Source: Dolomedes plantarius (lineage: Eukaryota > Arthropoda > Arachnida > Araneae > Dolomedidae). Taken from it: a stretch of DNA of 64,000 nt. This document shows positions 1 through 10,157 of the stretch, piece after piece; the stretch's first letter is position 1, and the number at the start of each line of letters is the position of its first letter. The stretch lies in the NCBI GenBank assembly GCA_907164885.2, contig OU015493.1:55358302-55422301 (forward strand). Reading direction: 5' to 3'. Position numbers and translations under genes: made by a program. The notes beneath the pieces are model-generated. The model saw nothing but the letters and a program-made list of their open reading frames with translations, was not told the origin of the DNA and made no database searches.

Positions 1-795
1 TTGAAAGTAAACCTTTTAAAGTCATTTAAATCCTCTTGAAGTCATTTATTGGAAAGGGATAAAGATACAGGAAAAATGAGTACTTAAATTCCTTTCATCC
101 AACCTACAATACAATGCTTAGATAAGTGATTCAAACGAGTTAACTCACAATAGTGGATATCAGTTATGAAATGCAAGACAAAATGAATAACAATGAGAAA
201 ACTAGAAACTGATGGTTTAATCAAGTTTCTTTTTTGTCATGATAACGAATAAGGTATTTATATTTTGTACGGATTCCGTTATTCATTTATTTCATTCAAC
301 AGCTCAGTGTACGCTGAGACTAGCGCTTAAACTCAAAGATTTATTTTCCCATCTATGGGTTTGGGTACATATTATATAATTCCCTATTTATGGCTTTGGG
401 GAAACTAAATTTTAAACTTTTCTAGCCACAATTGCGAAAAATACTGGGGATTCGGTAACTGAAACTAACATTCCCCATTGTTTGTACACACGATACATGC
501 TCGTGCTTGAGATATTTAATCCTTAAAAACAACCATCTGCTGAAATTTACCCCGTGTACTAGAGTTTACTATGTGATTTCCTTAAATGAAGTGATTTAGG
601 GTTTTGAATCTTTTAAATATCTATACAAATTAAGTAGCTAAGCCGATTCTCTGAGCAGTCCGTGAGATAAAACTACTGCATCAATTTACTTCAATTTGGT
701 CTTAAACGAAAGATATTAATCTATAGATGTGTAAAATTTTGCTTTTGTGACCGCAATTTTAATTAATTAGCGATAATTTACAATTAAAAATTGCT
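1..795. other. AT-rich DNA, no feature seen
   Basis: No open reading frame of note, RNA gene or repeat boundary could be recognised in this stretch. Confidence 0.5.
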
Positions 796-957
796 TTCTG
801 CGCATGGTCAGGGACATGGTTAAATCTGGCTTTACATACTCATTAAGCACGAGGCCGCATAAACACATTAATTTTTCTCTGCGCATGCTCAGTGACATGT
901 TTAATTCTAGCTTTAGATACTTACTAAACACGAGGCCGCATAAACACGTGAATTTGT
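796..957. repeat. 81-bp tandem duplication (2 copies)
   Basis: Two head-to-tail copies of about 81 bp (796-876 and 877-957). Each starts near CTGCGCATG(G/C)TCAG and contains the shared block GAGGCCGCATAAACAC. The copies differ at roughly a dozen positions, so the duplication is not very recent. Short ORFs on both strands only mirror the repeat period (27 codons) and resemble no protein I recognise. Confidence 0.8.
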
Positions 958-1234
958 TTATTCTGGGGAATCTGTCTAGCTTACTCTCTGCCATTTTTAT
1001 TTTAAATTATGTTCTTCAGATATAGAATTAAATGGAAATTGTTTATTTCGAGCGGTTGAGTAAACATATTTCTTTTTATTGGGTTGAATGATAATTTTTT
1101 AAAGTGTATTCCTCTATTATTAATATTATGATTTTCAACATTTGGGAATGATGAATTGAGTATAATTTGTGTATTATTACATTTATTTGCTATCCAGTCG
1201 TCATGTTTTGACGGGTACAAACTACTTTTATGTA

Positions 1235-1957
1235 CAGGGTGGTCATAAAAAAACTTTGCCGATATATGGACATCTAGCGGCTGTTCCGTTCAACCGATCG
1301 AGATGAGATTTCCTGAGGCAACCAAGTAGCCCTCACGGTTGCTGTTATAGGTACAGAAACTCGAAATTTTCGAATGGCAACGCCCACTTTTTCCCATCAC
1401 AAAATTCTCAGCACATGCGAAAACCCTAAAGAGTGTTGGAACGGTACGGGTATCTCAAAAAACAGACGCGTCATGCACGCACAAAGAAAAACAGCTCTGC
1501 GAACGGCCTGGGATGGCCCGCATGAGGAAAATGTATATTCCAAATAAAAGTTTTTTTTTGTCCGATCTGTGTTGTCATCGGTGATTGGTGTCTTGACTTT
1601 GTCATATGCAAATTTCCTCCGTGCGCCCTGATCATGTTTTTGTTGGCCGTTCGCAGAGCTGTTTTTTTTTTTTTGCGTGCATAACGTGTCCGTTTTTTGT
1701 GATACACGTGCCGTTCCAACGCTATTTAGGGTTTTCGCATGCGCTGAGCATTTTGCGATGGGAAAATGTAGGCGTTGACCTTCGAAAATTTCGAGTTTCT
1801 GTACCTATAACCGTAACCGTGAGCACCACTTTGTTGCCGTTCACATATTCCCAAACTCATACCTCTGAATAACTATATCTGAAATCTCATGTGGATCGGT
1901 TGAACGGTGCAGCCGCTAGAGGTCCATATATCGGCAAAGGTTTTTATGACCACCCTT
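1235..1957. mobile_element. Foldback mariner-type MITE, copy 1
   Basis: Both ends carry the same sequence in inverted orientation: CAGGGTGGTCATAAAAAAAC at the left, and its near-complement ending in ACCACCCT at the right. The similarity extends about 80 bp from the termini and continues with interruptions for some 300 bp, for example CAGCTCTGCGAACGGCC at 1490-1506 against GGCCGTTCGCAGAGCTG further right. The whole unit can therefore fold back on itself. TA dinucleotides flank it at 1233-1234 and 1958-1959, as expected for Tc1/mariner-superfamily TSDs. No transposase is encoded; the two ORFs of 80-90 codons inside are antisense images of the two arms. A second, internally deleted copy lies at 16016-16535. 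Confidence 0.85.
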
Positions 1958-3213
1958 TAATTATTCCAGTGAAAAATAAAGTGTTTAAGCAGTAAGGATA
2001 TGATTCACACAAAGACAAGTTAAGTGGTATGATTGGATAAAATTGCCTTTTTATTAAAGATATTGCCAGCTGTGTTCCCTTGTGCTTTTATAATCTTTTC
2101 CTCCCTTCAGGCATTATTCTAAAAAAACATCTTCATATTAGAATTAATGTTTGCATCACGATGAAAAGATAGCAAATGAGATTTTGTTACACAATTTCAT
2201 CTCGCAAAGAACCAGCAAACTTTCAGTTCGACCCTTTAATTTTGTATGTCCCTTAAAGCTTTGAAACACTCGCATTTGCGTTTCCCGTCTTTTTGTAGTT
2301 GCATTTTATGTATGTGATTTGATTTTGCGAGTAAAAAAATCATTCTGAAATGCCATTTACCGTTTTACCCCTGACCAGTTGATTTCATTTCAAACGTTTT
2401 GGCTGCTCGACATACGGAAGGTTAGAAAGCTCCCTTCGGGATGAATACTTAAAATCCTACTCAGTATTTTAAGCAGATTATGCTAAAGCGATTTCGTCAG
2501 GAGCAAGTGAAAATCGTAGATATATGCGATATCCGATATCGTCAAATGTCAAATGTACTTAAACCAGTAGAGTAAAGGGAATTGAATGTGCGCGTAAATA
2601 TAACGCATTGTTTGCAGAATACTTGGAATTGCTCAGTTTAAAAAAAAATACATTCCTAGTTACAGATTGCCGAAAACAGTTAGCTGTTACTTATCACCTT
2701 TTTCTGTTATCAAGCAGTTTATCTTCTTCTTTATCATATCTCTAACTGCCCAAGACACATTCATCCAGACTTGAGGAGAAGAAACCAAAGTGCTGTTAAG
2801 CCGAGTATCCAATGATTAAAAATACTAACTGAGGAAGCCAAGTGACAAAATAGGAAAAACGGTTCTAAAATATGCAGAAAATGTTCACGGGTTATAGAGT
2901 AAGGCATGACGCGCAGTTATGCACATTTGTCATCCCCTTTTGAAGCTGTTTAGACTTCGTGCAGTAAATATTCATCGTGGTGGTGTAAACAATCCATCCA
3001 ATCAAATAATTCCTTTTAGCGGTAGGATACACCTGATTCATCTAAACGGTTCTTTCGCGGACAAATTCTACTTTTTATACAAGTTAGGATATTATATGCA
3101 GAATTCTGACAGCTTTATAAAAAATATCCTCTTTCGAGGGAAGAAGATTCTGCTTCCTGAAGAGACGAAATCCTGGATCTAGAGGTGACGGAGATGTGAC
3201 AGACAGTCTAATT
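1958..3213. other. Unassigned DNA with one small ORF
   Basis: No element ends seen. An 87-codon plus-strand ORF at 2919-3182 has no motif I recognise, no signal peptide and no neighbouring gene. Chance is the likelier explanation. Confidence 0.4.
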
Positions 3214-3744
3214 TTGGGATCGGCAACCTTTTAATATTTTCCGCCCACTTCTGTATCTTTGTTGATGGTAAAATTTCCTCACCGCCCACCGGTGCCTCAA
3301 TAACATAATTCGTAAAAAAATATGTCCTTAATTTTTTTTTCTACTTTATGTATGTTTATACATAGATAATTTAAATTTAATGAGTTTCTACATTTCCAAC
3401 AAAGAGATACAGCTCGAATACTAACCGATGGAAAGTTGTGAGCGTTAGATCTCGTTATGCACATTAAACTCGTGCCTTTGACTGGGGATCTCATTATTTA
3501 CTCCTAGTCCGCGATTATACATCGAGAAGTGTCCGGTGAATTCTTATATTCAAAGTTCAGAGATGGAATTCAAAAGTAAGTAGCAAAATAACGGTTTTTA
3601 AAGAGTCAAACTCTCGAAATTATTAGCAGTGTATTGGATATATGGAGGAAGAACAAAATTTACAGCAACAAAAACTCTCAACGCCCACCTTGAAAGCTTG
3701 AATCGCCCACTAGTGGAGGGTAATGACCAGGTTGACGACCACTG
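3214..3744 (-). mobile_element. hAT-type MITE
   Basis: The right end, read on the minus strand, begins CAGTGGTCGTCAACC, a typical hAT terminus. The left end TTGGGATCGGCAACC matches it at about 10 of 15 positions. Flanking 8-mers GTCTAATT (3206-3213) and GTCTAGTG (3745-3752) agree at 6 of 8 positions and look like a decayed 8-bp TSD. Just inside both ends lie matching GCCCAC motifs (CCGCCCAC at the left, CGCCCACTAGTGG at the right). It has no transposase ORF. The decayed end and TSD suggest an older insertion than the hAT element at 3950. Confidence 0.7.
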
Positions 3745-3766
3745 GTCTAGTGTAATCGAACTGACG

Positions 3767-3949
3767 AAGGCAGTTCATAATCTCTGCATGTGATTGGTTG
3801 GTTGAGGGCGACGTATTCATTTTTTGCTACACGAGGGCTAATTTGACCGAGACTACTGCTTAAACCCAATTCCAAACAGCCACAAACTTCCATGTCAACC
3901 GTGGGATCCGGACCCACAGACTCTGGTACTAAATAAGAAAGCCCTAGGC
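3767..3949 (-). mobile_element. tRNA-derived SINE (family 1), 3' part
   Basis: Reverse-complementing this stretch gives a sequence collinear with the SINE at 21816-21996. Shared blocks include AGAGTCTGT(G/A)GGT, GTCAAATTAG(C/T)CCTCGTGTAGC and a tail region ending in CAACCAATC-like repeats. The 5' part of the same SINE resumes at 4407 beyond a hAT MITE, so the SINE was split by that insertion. A pol III B box-like segment (GGGTCCGGATCCCAC) is present but degraded. Confidence 0.75.
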
Positions 3950-4406
3950 CATGGGTGTCCAACCTTCTGGCCTGCCTGGACCGCATTAAGAGAAGAGGTA
4001 GCGTGTTGGGTCGCATATACAATAAAATATACAAAATGTTTATAAGTACCAAAATTTCCTTTAATTTTTAAGTTATTTTATTATAACATTGAAAAAAGAA
4101 AGCAACATAAACATAAAATTAGTAGGATATTTGACCTTGCTTTTGTGAAATTAATGTCTGTTTCGGAAGAAGTGGTTGCAATTCTAAGTGAGTTTTAAAG
4201 ATGTTTATCAGCAATTTTTCATCAAATTTAACAATTCGTGTGATTCATCTTTGAAAACAATTGTTCTCAAATGTACGTAATGTAAAGTGCAATGGCGTAA
4301 TTGTAAAATGAGAGATATTTTCCTATGGGAATATAAGTGTTAGGAAGTTTGAGATCTTTTGGGGCCGCATTACTAGCTGTCAAGGGTCGAGGGTTGGACA
4401 CGCCTG
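3950..4406. mobile_element. hAT-type MITE inserted in a SINE
   Basis: Terminal inverted repeats are CATGGGTGTCCAACC at the left and GGTTGGACACGCCTG at the right. The flanking 8-mers CCCTAGGC (3942-3949) and CTCTAGGC (4407-4414) match at 7 of 8 positions, which is the TSD length of hAT transposases. The 457-bp unit encodes nothing. It interrupts the minus-strand SINE, so it is younger than that SINE. Confidence 0.88.
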
Positions 4407-4440
4407 CTCTAGGCTATCGTCCGGCCCCGGTATGTGAGAA
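4407..4440 (-). mobile_element. SINE family 1, 5' fragment beyond the hAT insertion
   Basis: On the minus strand this gives CCGGACGATAGCCTAGAGC, which matches the 5' end of the SINE at 21816 (CCGGACAATATCCGAATGGC). It completes the split copy at 3767-3949. Confidence 0.6.
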
Positions 4441-5213
4441 TATACCAAGAAATAAGATAGAGATTAAAGTTAGATGCGTGTGGTCAAATGCCCCTAGAAA
4501 AAGAGGAATTTAAATCCCTGCCTTATTTCTTTACATATATTTTTTTTAACTGAACCGTGGCACACTGGAGTATTTGTCGGATGTAGCTGGCCAAAAACAT
4601 TTGTTGTCCAATACTTGGTGTAAAGCTCATATTACTTTAGTTTATCCCATTATTACACTTTTTAAAGTATTTTTAATTTAGAAATTTTTTTTCTAAATAA
4701 ACAGGATTCATGTAAAGCCTTTTAATATTTAAGATTAGAATTAATTGTAAAAAATTGTTATCTGTTAACTCTGTGGTTGCAATTGTATTTTATTTGGCAA
4801 AAAAAATGGAGTTTATGTGATATAAATTGACTCAAAAACTAAAATTTGTACTATTACAAAGTAAACCTTTTCATAAATTGGAGATTTAGAGTATAAATAT
4901 TGTTTATAAATATAGTTTATAATAAAAATAGTTTAATTAAATTTATATTTCGGGATTTTTTGAAAAGATTATCTTTTATGAATTTATATTCGTAGATTTG
5001 CTTCAGAAAGAAATATCTTCAAAATTAGCGGTTATTAGCGCCTAAATTTTTCAAAGTTATTTACTACATCACCTGAAATTTCAAGTAAGGTAGAACAAAT
5101 CATCGGGACATTTTGGGAAAGATAACAAATTCCTTATCAAATAGGGAAATTACCAATAAAAATTTACACAAATATACCGCATCTTTCATACCACCTTATT
5201 TTATATTTTAAGA
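4441..5213. other. AT-rich DNA, no feature seen
   Basis: Homopolymer-rich sequence without an ORF or recognisable element end. Confidence 0.45.
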
Positions 5214-5940
5214 TGACTGCCTACGTTGAAAAGGTCACTTTTTGACTATTTTGGTCAATTTTATTTTTTGCAAGAATCGTGCAATCCAATGTTTTCTATT
5301 TTGAAAACCGTTTTGATTTTCATTCTACATCAATTAGAAGCAGAGTTACAGCTATTTAAAAAAAAACATCTTCTGCTACAAAATTGAAGTGACAAACAAC
5401 TTTAAATGCGTTTTTCGCAGAATTATGTTTTTTACCACAAATCTCTACCGTTATCATGATATCTCACATAATAATGTATATAATTTGATAAAGTTTTCAG
5501 GAAATGTTTTATATTCTAGTGTTAATGAAATGACGTACAATAATTGATGTATAATAAAGAGTTTTTTTTATTTGGGGCTGTTTTTATAAGGAAAGGAATG
5601 ACGAATCGGGAAAATTTTCATATTGGAACATAAAATTGTGGGTATTATTTTTTTCATTTTAAAATTTCTTTTAGATTGTAGGTCAATTTGATGATAACTA
5701 TCATATATATCATGCGTGAGAAGGAAATTAAAATAGTAGCATTAGAATTTTGTGCAGAGTGATAGGCGTTTTAGCTAAATTTCATTAAAAATTACTTTAA
5801 ATTGACCAATTTATAAAAATTATGTTATTTATAGGTAAGTTTTTGTTCTTTTTTAATTTTTAAATGCTATTTTACCATAAAAGACCCAAAATATCCTTTA
5901 AAAAAGGATTTTTTTAATTGACTCCGAACGTAGGCAGTCA
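5214..5940. mobile_element. Orphan TIR element (727 bp)
   Basis: Begins TGACTGCCTACGTT and ends with the exact complement AACGTAGGCAGTCA, giving a 14-bp perfect TIR. A related, internally shortened copy starts at 9758 with TGACTGCCTACGCTGAAAA and shares the internal block TTAGATTGTAGGTCA. No TSD of a diagnostic length is clear and no ORF is present, so I cannot assign a superfamily. Confidence 0.65.
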
Positions 5941-7250
5941 CCACCAATTGTAAACAAATTCATGTTAAATACAAACGTACATACCTCGCCGTTCACAATC
6001 CATAATTATTTAGTATCAGTAATTCTCTGTAACACAGAAAAAATAACACTAAAATATGATATCACTAAGTCAAAGTTAATATTGGAGATTGGAGATAATC
6101 ACTTTAGTACCAAGTTTAAACTGGTCTTGAACTGTAATTGAATCAAACTGAGGAGCAAGTGTGGCCGTAAGTAAATTCCTCCACTATTCTTCTTCACTAT
6201 CAGCTTCGTTTTTCCAGCCTTGTTTGCATTTTGAAAGACTGACTTTTGGCCAGCTAGATTGGGACAATGCCCCTATGGGCGTAGAATGTAATTTTTTTCC
6301 CCAATAGAAAAAGCTTTCTTTTATTCTTTCCTGAGAGGTATAGCGTGGTAGACTACGAATAATGTTATACCGAAAAAGGACTTTTCACCAATGTTAGTTT
6401 AATTAGTTTGGAAAATACCAGATAAAATAAATATTTTCCACACTTTCTTATTTTACAGTTCTTCAGAAAACAAGAAAAGTAATTAGAAAAAGAAAAAAGT
6501 TTTATGAGTTCTTTAAGATAGCGGAACATACTCAGTAAATTAAAGACTCGTTACAGAGTTTTATCACATAAAAGTTGAAAGTTCACTAATGATAAAAAGT
6601 GATAGTTACCTGCCGAAATAAATTTTAGTAAAGTCGGCTTCGAAATCCTCGCATCAATCACTAAGAATTAAGATCATGGATCCCTACGGTATAAAACTAT
6701 CAACATGGATTTAGAATGACGTACATGTTGTTGCTCGCTAATATAAAACTATCTGAGAAGTCTCGGGGGTGTATTCCATCAGGGTATAAGTAATGAATTC
6801 CTCCGGCCTGTTTCTTTCTCTAGTGTGTCAACACAAAAATGTTTAGATATCTGTCCTGATTGGTGAAAAAAAGGCGTTATACAATTCTTAAGCCCCATTA
6901 TTTATTTATTTTAAAGTAAAACCTTAGATTTCCCCCAAAAAAATAAAATATATAAGAAGTTCAAATATTCTAATATACGTATTTAGTCACTTTTTCCAAA
7001 GTAAAATTTCATAACGCTATAGAAATCTTACTGCATCTTAATAGGTCGAATTTTCTTAAATTTCGACCCCCGTTTTTTTTTTGTTTTTTTTTTAGAGTTT
7101 CTATTTATATTTCCACTGAAGCAATGAATAGGAAAAACGTAAATGACTTATAATTATTTCAACGTAATTAATTTTCAAAGGTAGTGGAGTATTCAAGTAT
7201 TCTTATGTCTCATAACATTGCAAATAATGAACAATATTTACAGTCAAACA
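5941..7250. other. AT-rich DNA, no feature seen
   Basis: Nothing beyond short homopolymers (T-rich tract near 7072-7093). Confidence 0.4.
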
Positions 7251-7560
7251 GTAGGAATACGGCCCTAAGGGGGCTCCGTTCGGAACACCGACTATCGCCA
7301 ATGAATTCTCTCGTGTCTAAACTGGGCATGGATATGTTAGATCTGTAAGCATGTCAAAAGGATCCTTCCATAGTGTTCGTAGGGGTGGGAGGAGCGTTAA
7401 GCCCCCCATTAAATGTCGCCCCTGGAGTTGCTTGGTCTAAATCTCGGTGGAAACAAGGTAGATATCAGAATTCAACTCTTGTGGCGCCAAATAACGTGTG
7501 CCGCACCCATTTACCCCTGCAAGGAGCATGCGACAGCGAGAGAACGAGCTTCAAATAGTA
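7251..7560. other. Locally GC-richer segment of unknown nature
   Basis: Base composition shifts clearly from the AT-rich flanks, and a 61-codon ORF (7373-7558, plus strand) lies in it. I recognise no domain. It may be a fragment of a retroelement or an unlabelled repeat; no terminus or TSD is visible. Confidence 0.3.
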
Positions 7561-9246
7561 AAGTTTAAAAAATTCTAATTTGCTACAACAAGAACACATT
7601 TAGATTTATAGTTTCCTATTTTATAATCTGGAGCAAAGTTATTCTGAGGAAACAGATGCAAAACAACAAAGAAACTAATATATGAAGAGAAAACATCTTG
7701 ATAATACTCTATAAGTTTTTGTTGTTGTTGTTGTTGTTTAAAATACTTCCCATACAATAACGGGCATGGAAGTATTATGAAGATGTCAAATAGGTATTCT
7801 GAAAATTGAAAAAATTTCTGCATTTCTTAGAAAAGTTAAGCTTATATTAGATTAATTTAAGGTATCTTTACATCAGGAAATTTCATATCGAGTGTACTAC
7901 TTATTATTATTATTATTGTTATTATTTACTGATTCGATTTCACTTTTACATTTTTCCTGCAATTGAATTTTTCTTGAGAAATCACCCCATATTCTTAAAA
8001 AGAGGGCTATTAATTTTTGTTTATGATTATGTCAAATTGTCTTTTGGAAAGTAAAGCTGAAAAGTAAAAATGTCAAATTCTTGAATGTTTGTTAACAAAA
8101 ATCAATTTAAAAACTAAACACAGTATAAATAACATAGAAAAAAAGCATAAGAAATGTTATACACATCTCAGAACTTAGGCAGACTCATCAATCTAAGGCA
8201 TTTAGGCCTTTCATCATTTTATCACCAAAAGCTAAAAAGTAAAAATCTCAATTTTGTTAACTAAAATTAATTTATAAATTAAACACAGTATATATAACAT
8301 AGAATAAATAAAAACTAAACAAAGTATTGCTTGAATTTAATTTAATTAAAATGTAAATAATTCAACAACAAAAAAAATATATAAATTATTAAAGTATAGG
8401 TAGAAGGCTCTGACAAACGTAAAGATTAATAGAAATCTGCAATTAGGGCTGCACGCACCATAAATGCAAGATCGGTTGTTTTCAAACAACTAATATAACC
8501 AAACATTTTATTTCTCTCATATTCATTAATATAATTCTTATGTTGAAAGGGTCAAAAAGTAGAGATAAAGCTAAACGTAAGAGCAGCGTACGGTTAAACA
8601 TAAATATTGTATGGAATATGTGAAATTAAGAAATTTAAAATCATGAGTCCTTTTAAAATCAAATTAACAGAAAAAATTATTGCTTTCATAGCACATAAAA
8701 ATATTTATTGGTAAATTAAGGTTTTTTTAATATATAAATATGGTGAGCAAAGATTTTCAGTTTGTTTATTCAATTCTCCTTTTTTTGAGGGGAAGTTGCA
8801 TTACTTTTGAATGTATTCAACTTGAATTTAGGAAAAGGAAAAGTGAAACTAATAATATAAAAAATTAGACTACATTTAGTTACATTAAAATGAAATATGT
8901 CAATCATTCGACAATATTAAACCAGTTAGGTATATTATAATGTGAAAAAATATTGCTATTACATATTAAATATTATTTCCAGGAGGGTGGATATTGTTCT
9001 GAGTTCAAGACATTTACTGCAAAAGTCTATAGTACCAATAATGCATAACCAAAACTATAAGTTGTACACATTTCTAAATAATCGGATCCATGAGGAGAAT
9101 CGAAGTTAAACGGATTCGAATGTAAATATTTTAAAATTAATATTTTGAAAAATATATTTCCTTTGAAGCATTCAGATTTTAACATATTTTTTTTAACAAA
9201 AGGACTAAAATAATGCAATAAATATATTTATATTTTACAGTGCAGA
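7561..9246. other. AT-rich DNA with a short (TTG)n run
   Basis: Contains a (TTG)n microsatellite of about seven units near 7717-7737 and otherwise only low-complexity AT sequence. No gene seen. Confidence 0.45.

Positions 9247-9291
<45 letters not shown>
9247..9291. repeat. (AC)n-(AT)n microsatellite
   Basis: A short AC run passes into a pure AT run. ORFs that read through it as alternating Tyr-Ile are artefacts. Confidence 0.95.
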
Positions 9292-9293
<2 letters not shown>

Positions 9294-9595
9294 AAGATCC
9301 ATTGCATCTCTAATAGAAATAGAGAACAAATAAAATAAACTGCAAACTTTTGCACATAAATACTCATAATATCTGCAATCAAAGCTGTTATCAGGTGCTA
9401 AAACACAAATAATTATTAAACTGAAAAAGTGAACACAGTAAAAAAGGATTAATGTAAAAAAGAAAACAATAGGGGTAATATTAGCAAAATAACTTTTAAT
9501 AAAACAAATATTTAATACAAACAATGAAATTACAAACCAATACTCGGTAAAATTAATATTTTTCTTTCAAAAACTGCTATTACGGGCTATTACCT

Positions 9596-9757
9596 TAGCA
9601 CCTCTGGATAAACAATGTTTGTGTCCTACCATTTGGAGTATAAATGCTAAGATTTTGCCTTAATTCCTACTCGTGAACATCCAAATTAACAGTTGTTTTA
9701 AAACAATGTTAAGAGTTGAACTATTGGGAACATAAATGTTAAGATTTTGCTTAAAGT
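9596..9757. repeat. Dispersed repeat, shared with 62630-62740 (inverted)
   Basis: ATAAACAATGTT, TTTGGAGTATAAATGCTAAG and AACAGTTGTTTTAAAACA reappear in reverse complement around 62630-62715. Within this copy the AAATG(C/T)TAAGATTTTGC motif occurs twice (about 9646 and 9728), a partial internal duplication. No termini were identified. Confidence 0.55.
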
Positions 9758-9905
9758 GACTGCCTACGCTGAAAATGTCATTTTTTGCTACAATCGTGTA
9801 ATTCAATCTTTTCTCTTTTCAAAACTGTTTATGCATTTTAAAATTTTCTCTTAGATTGTAGGTCATTTTGAATATAACTGTCATATGTATAGAGCCATGA
9901 AATGA
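9758..9905. mobile_element. Shortened relative of the TIR element at 5214
   Basis: Starts TGACTGCCTACGCTGAAAA, like the left TIR at 5214. It then jumps to the internal block containing CTTAGATTGTAGGTCA and a (C/T)ATCATAT-like segment, which sits about 450 bp further inside the longer copy. It looks like an internal deletion derivative. No right TIR was seen. Confidence 0.5.
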
Positions 9906-10157
9906 CTCTCAGAACTTACTGAATTATAAACAAAAACTGCACCTTCTAATTCTTTGATTGCCCGATATTTTATTTCTTGGGGAATTGCTTTTATTTCCAT
10001 GAAATCTAGCCTGTTTAGTTTTGGCGACATTTCAATTTTTCCATTTTATGCGTAAATGAAAAACCATGTGAAAATACCGATTGCTCATTAAGCTAACATT
10101 TTGCAGACAATATAAAGATACTAATACATATTATGAATATAATATAAAGATAATGAT

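Noticed and set aside
9179..9524. ORFs with long alternating Tyr-Ile runs (also at 16382-16627, 51839-52250, 52705-52995, 59847-60185 and 60928-61119)
   Set aside because: They are translations of TA microsatellites and have no other coding signal.
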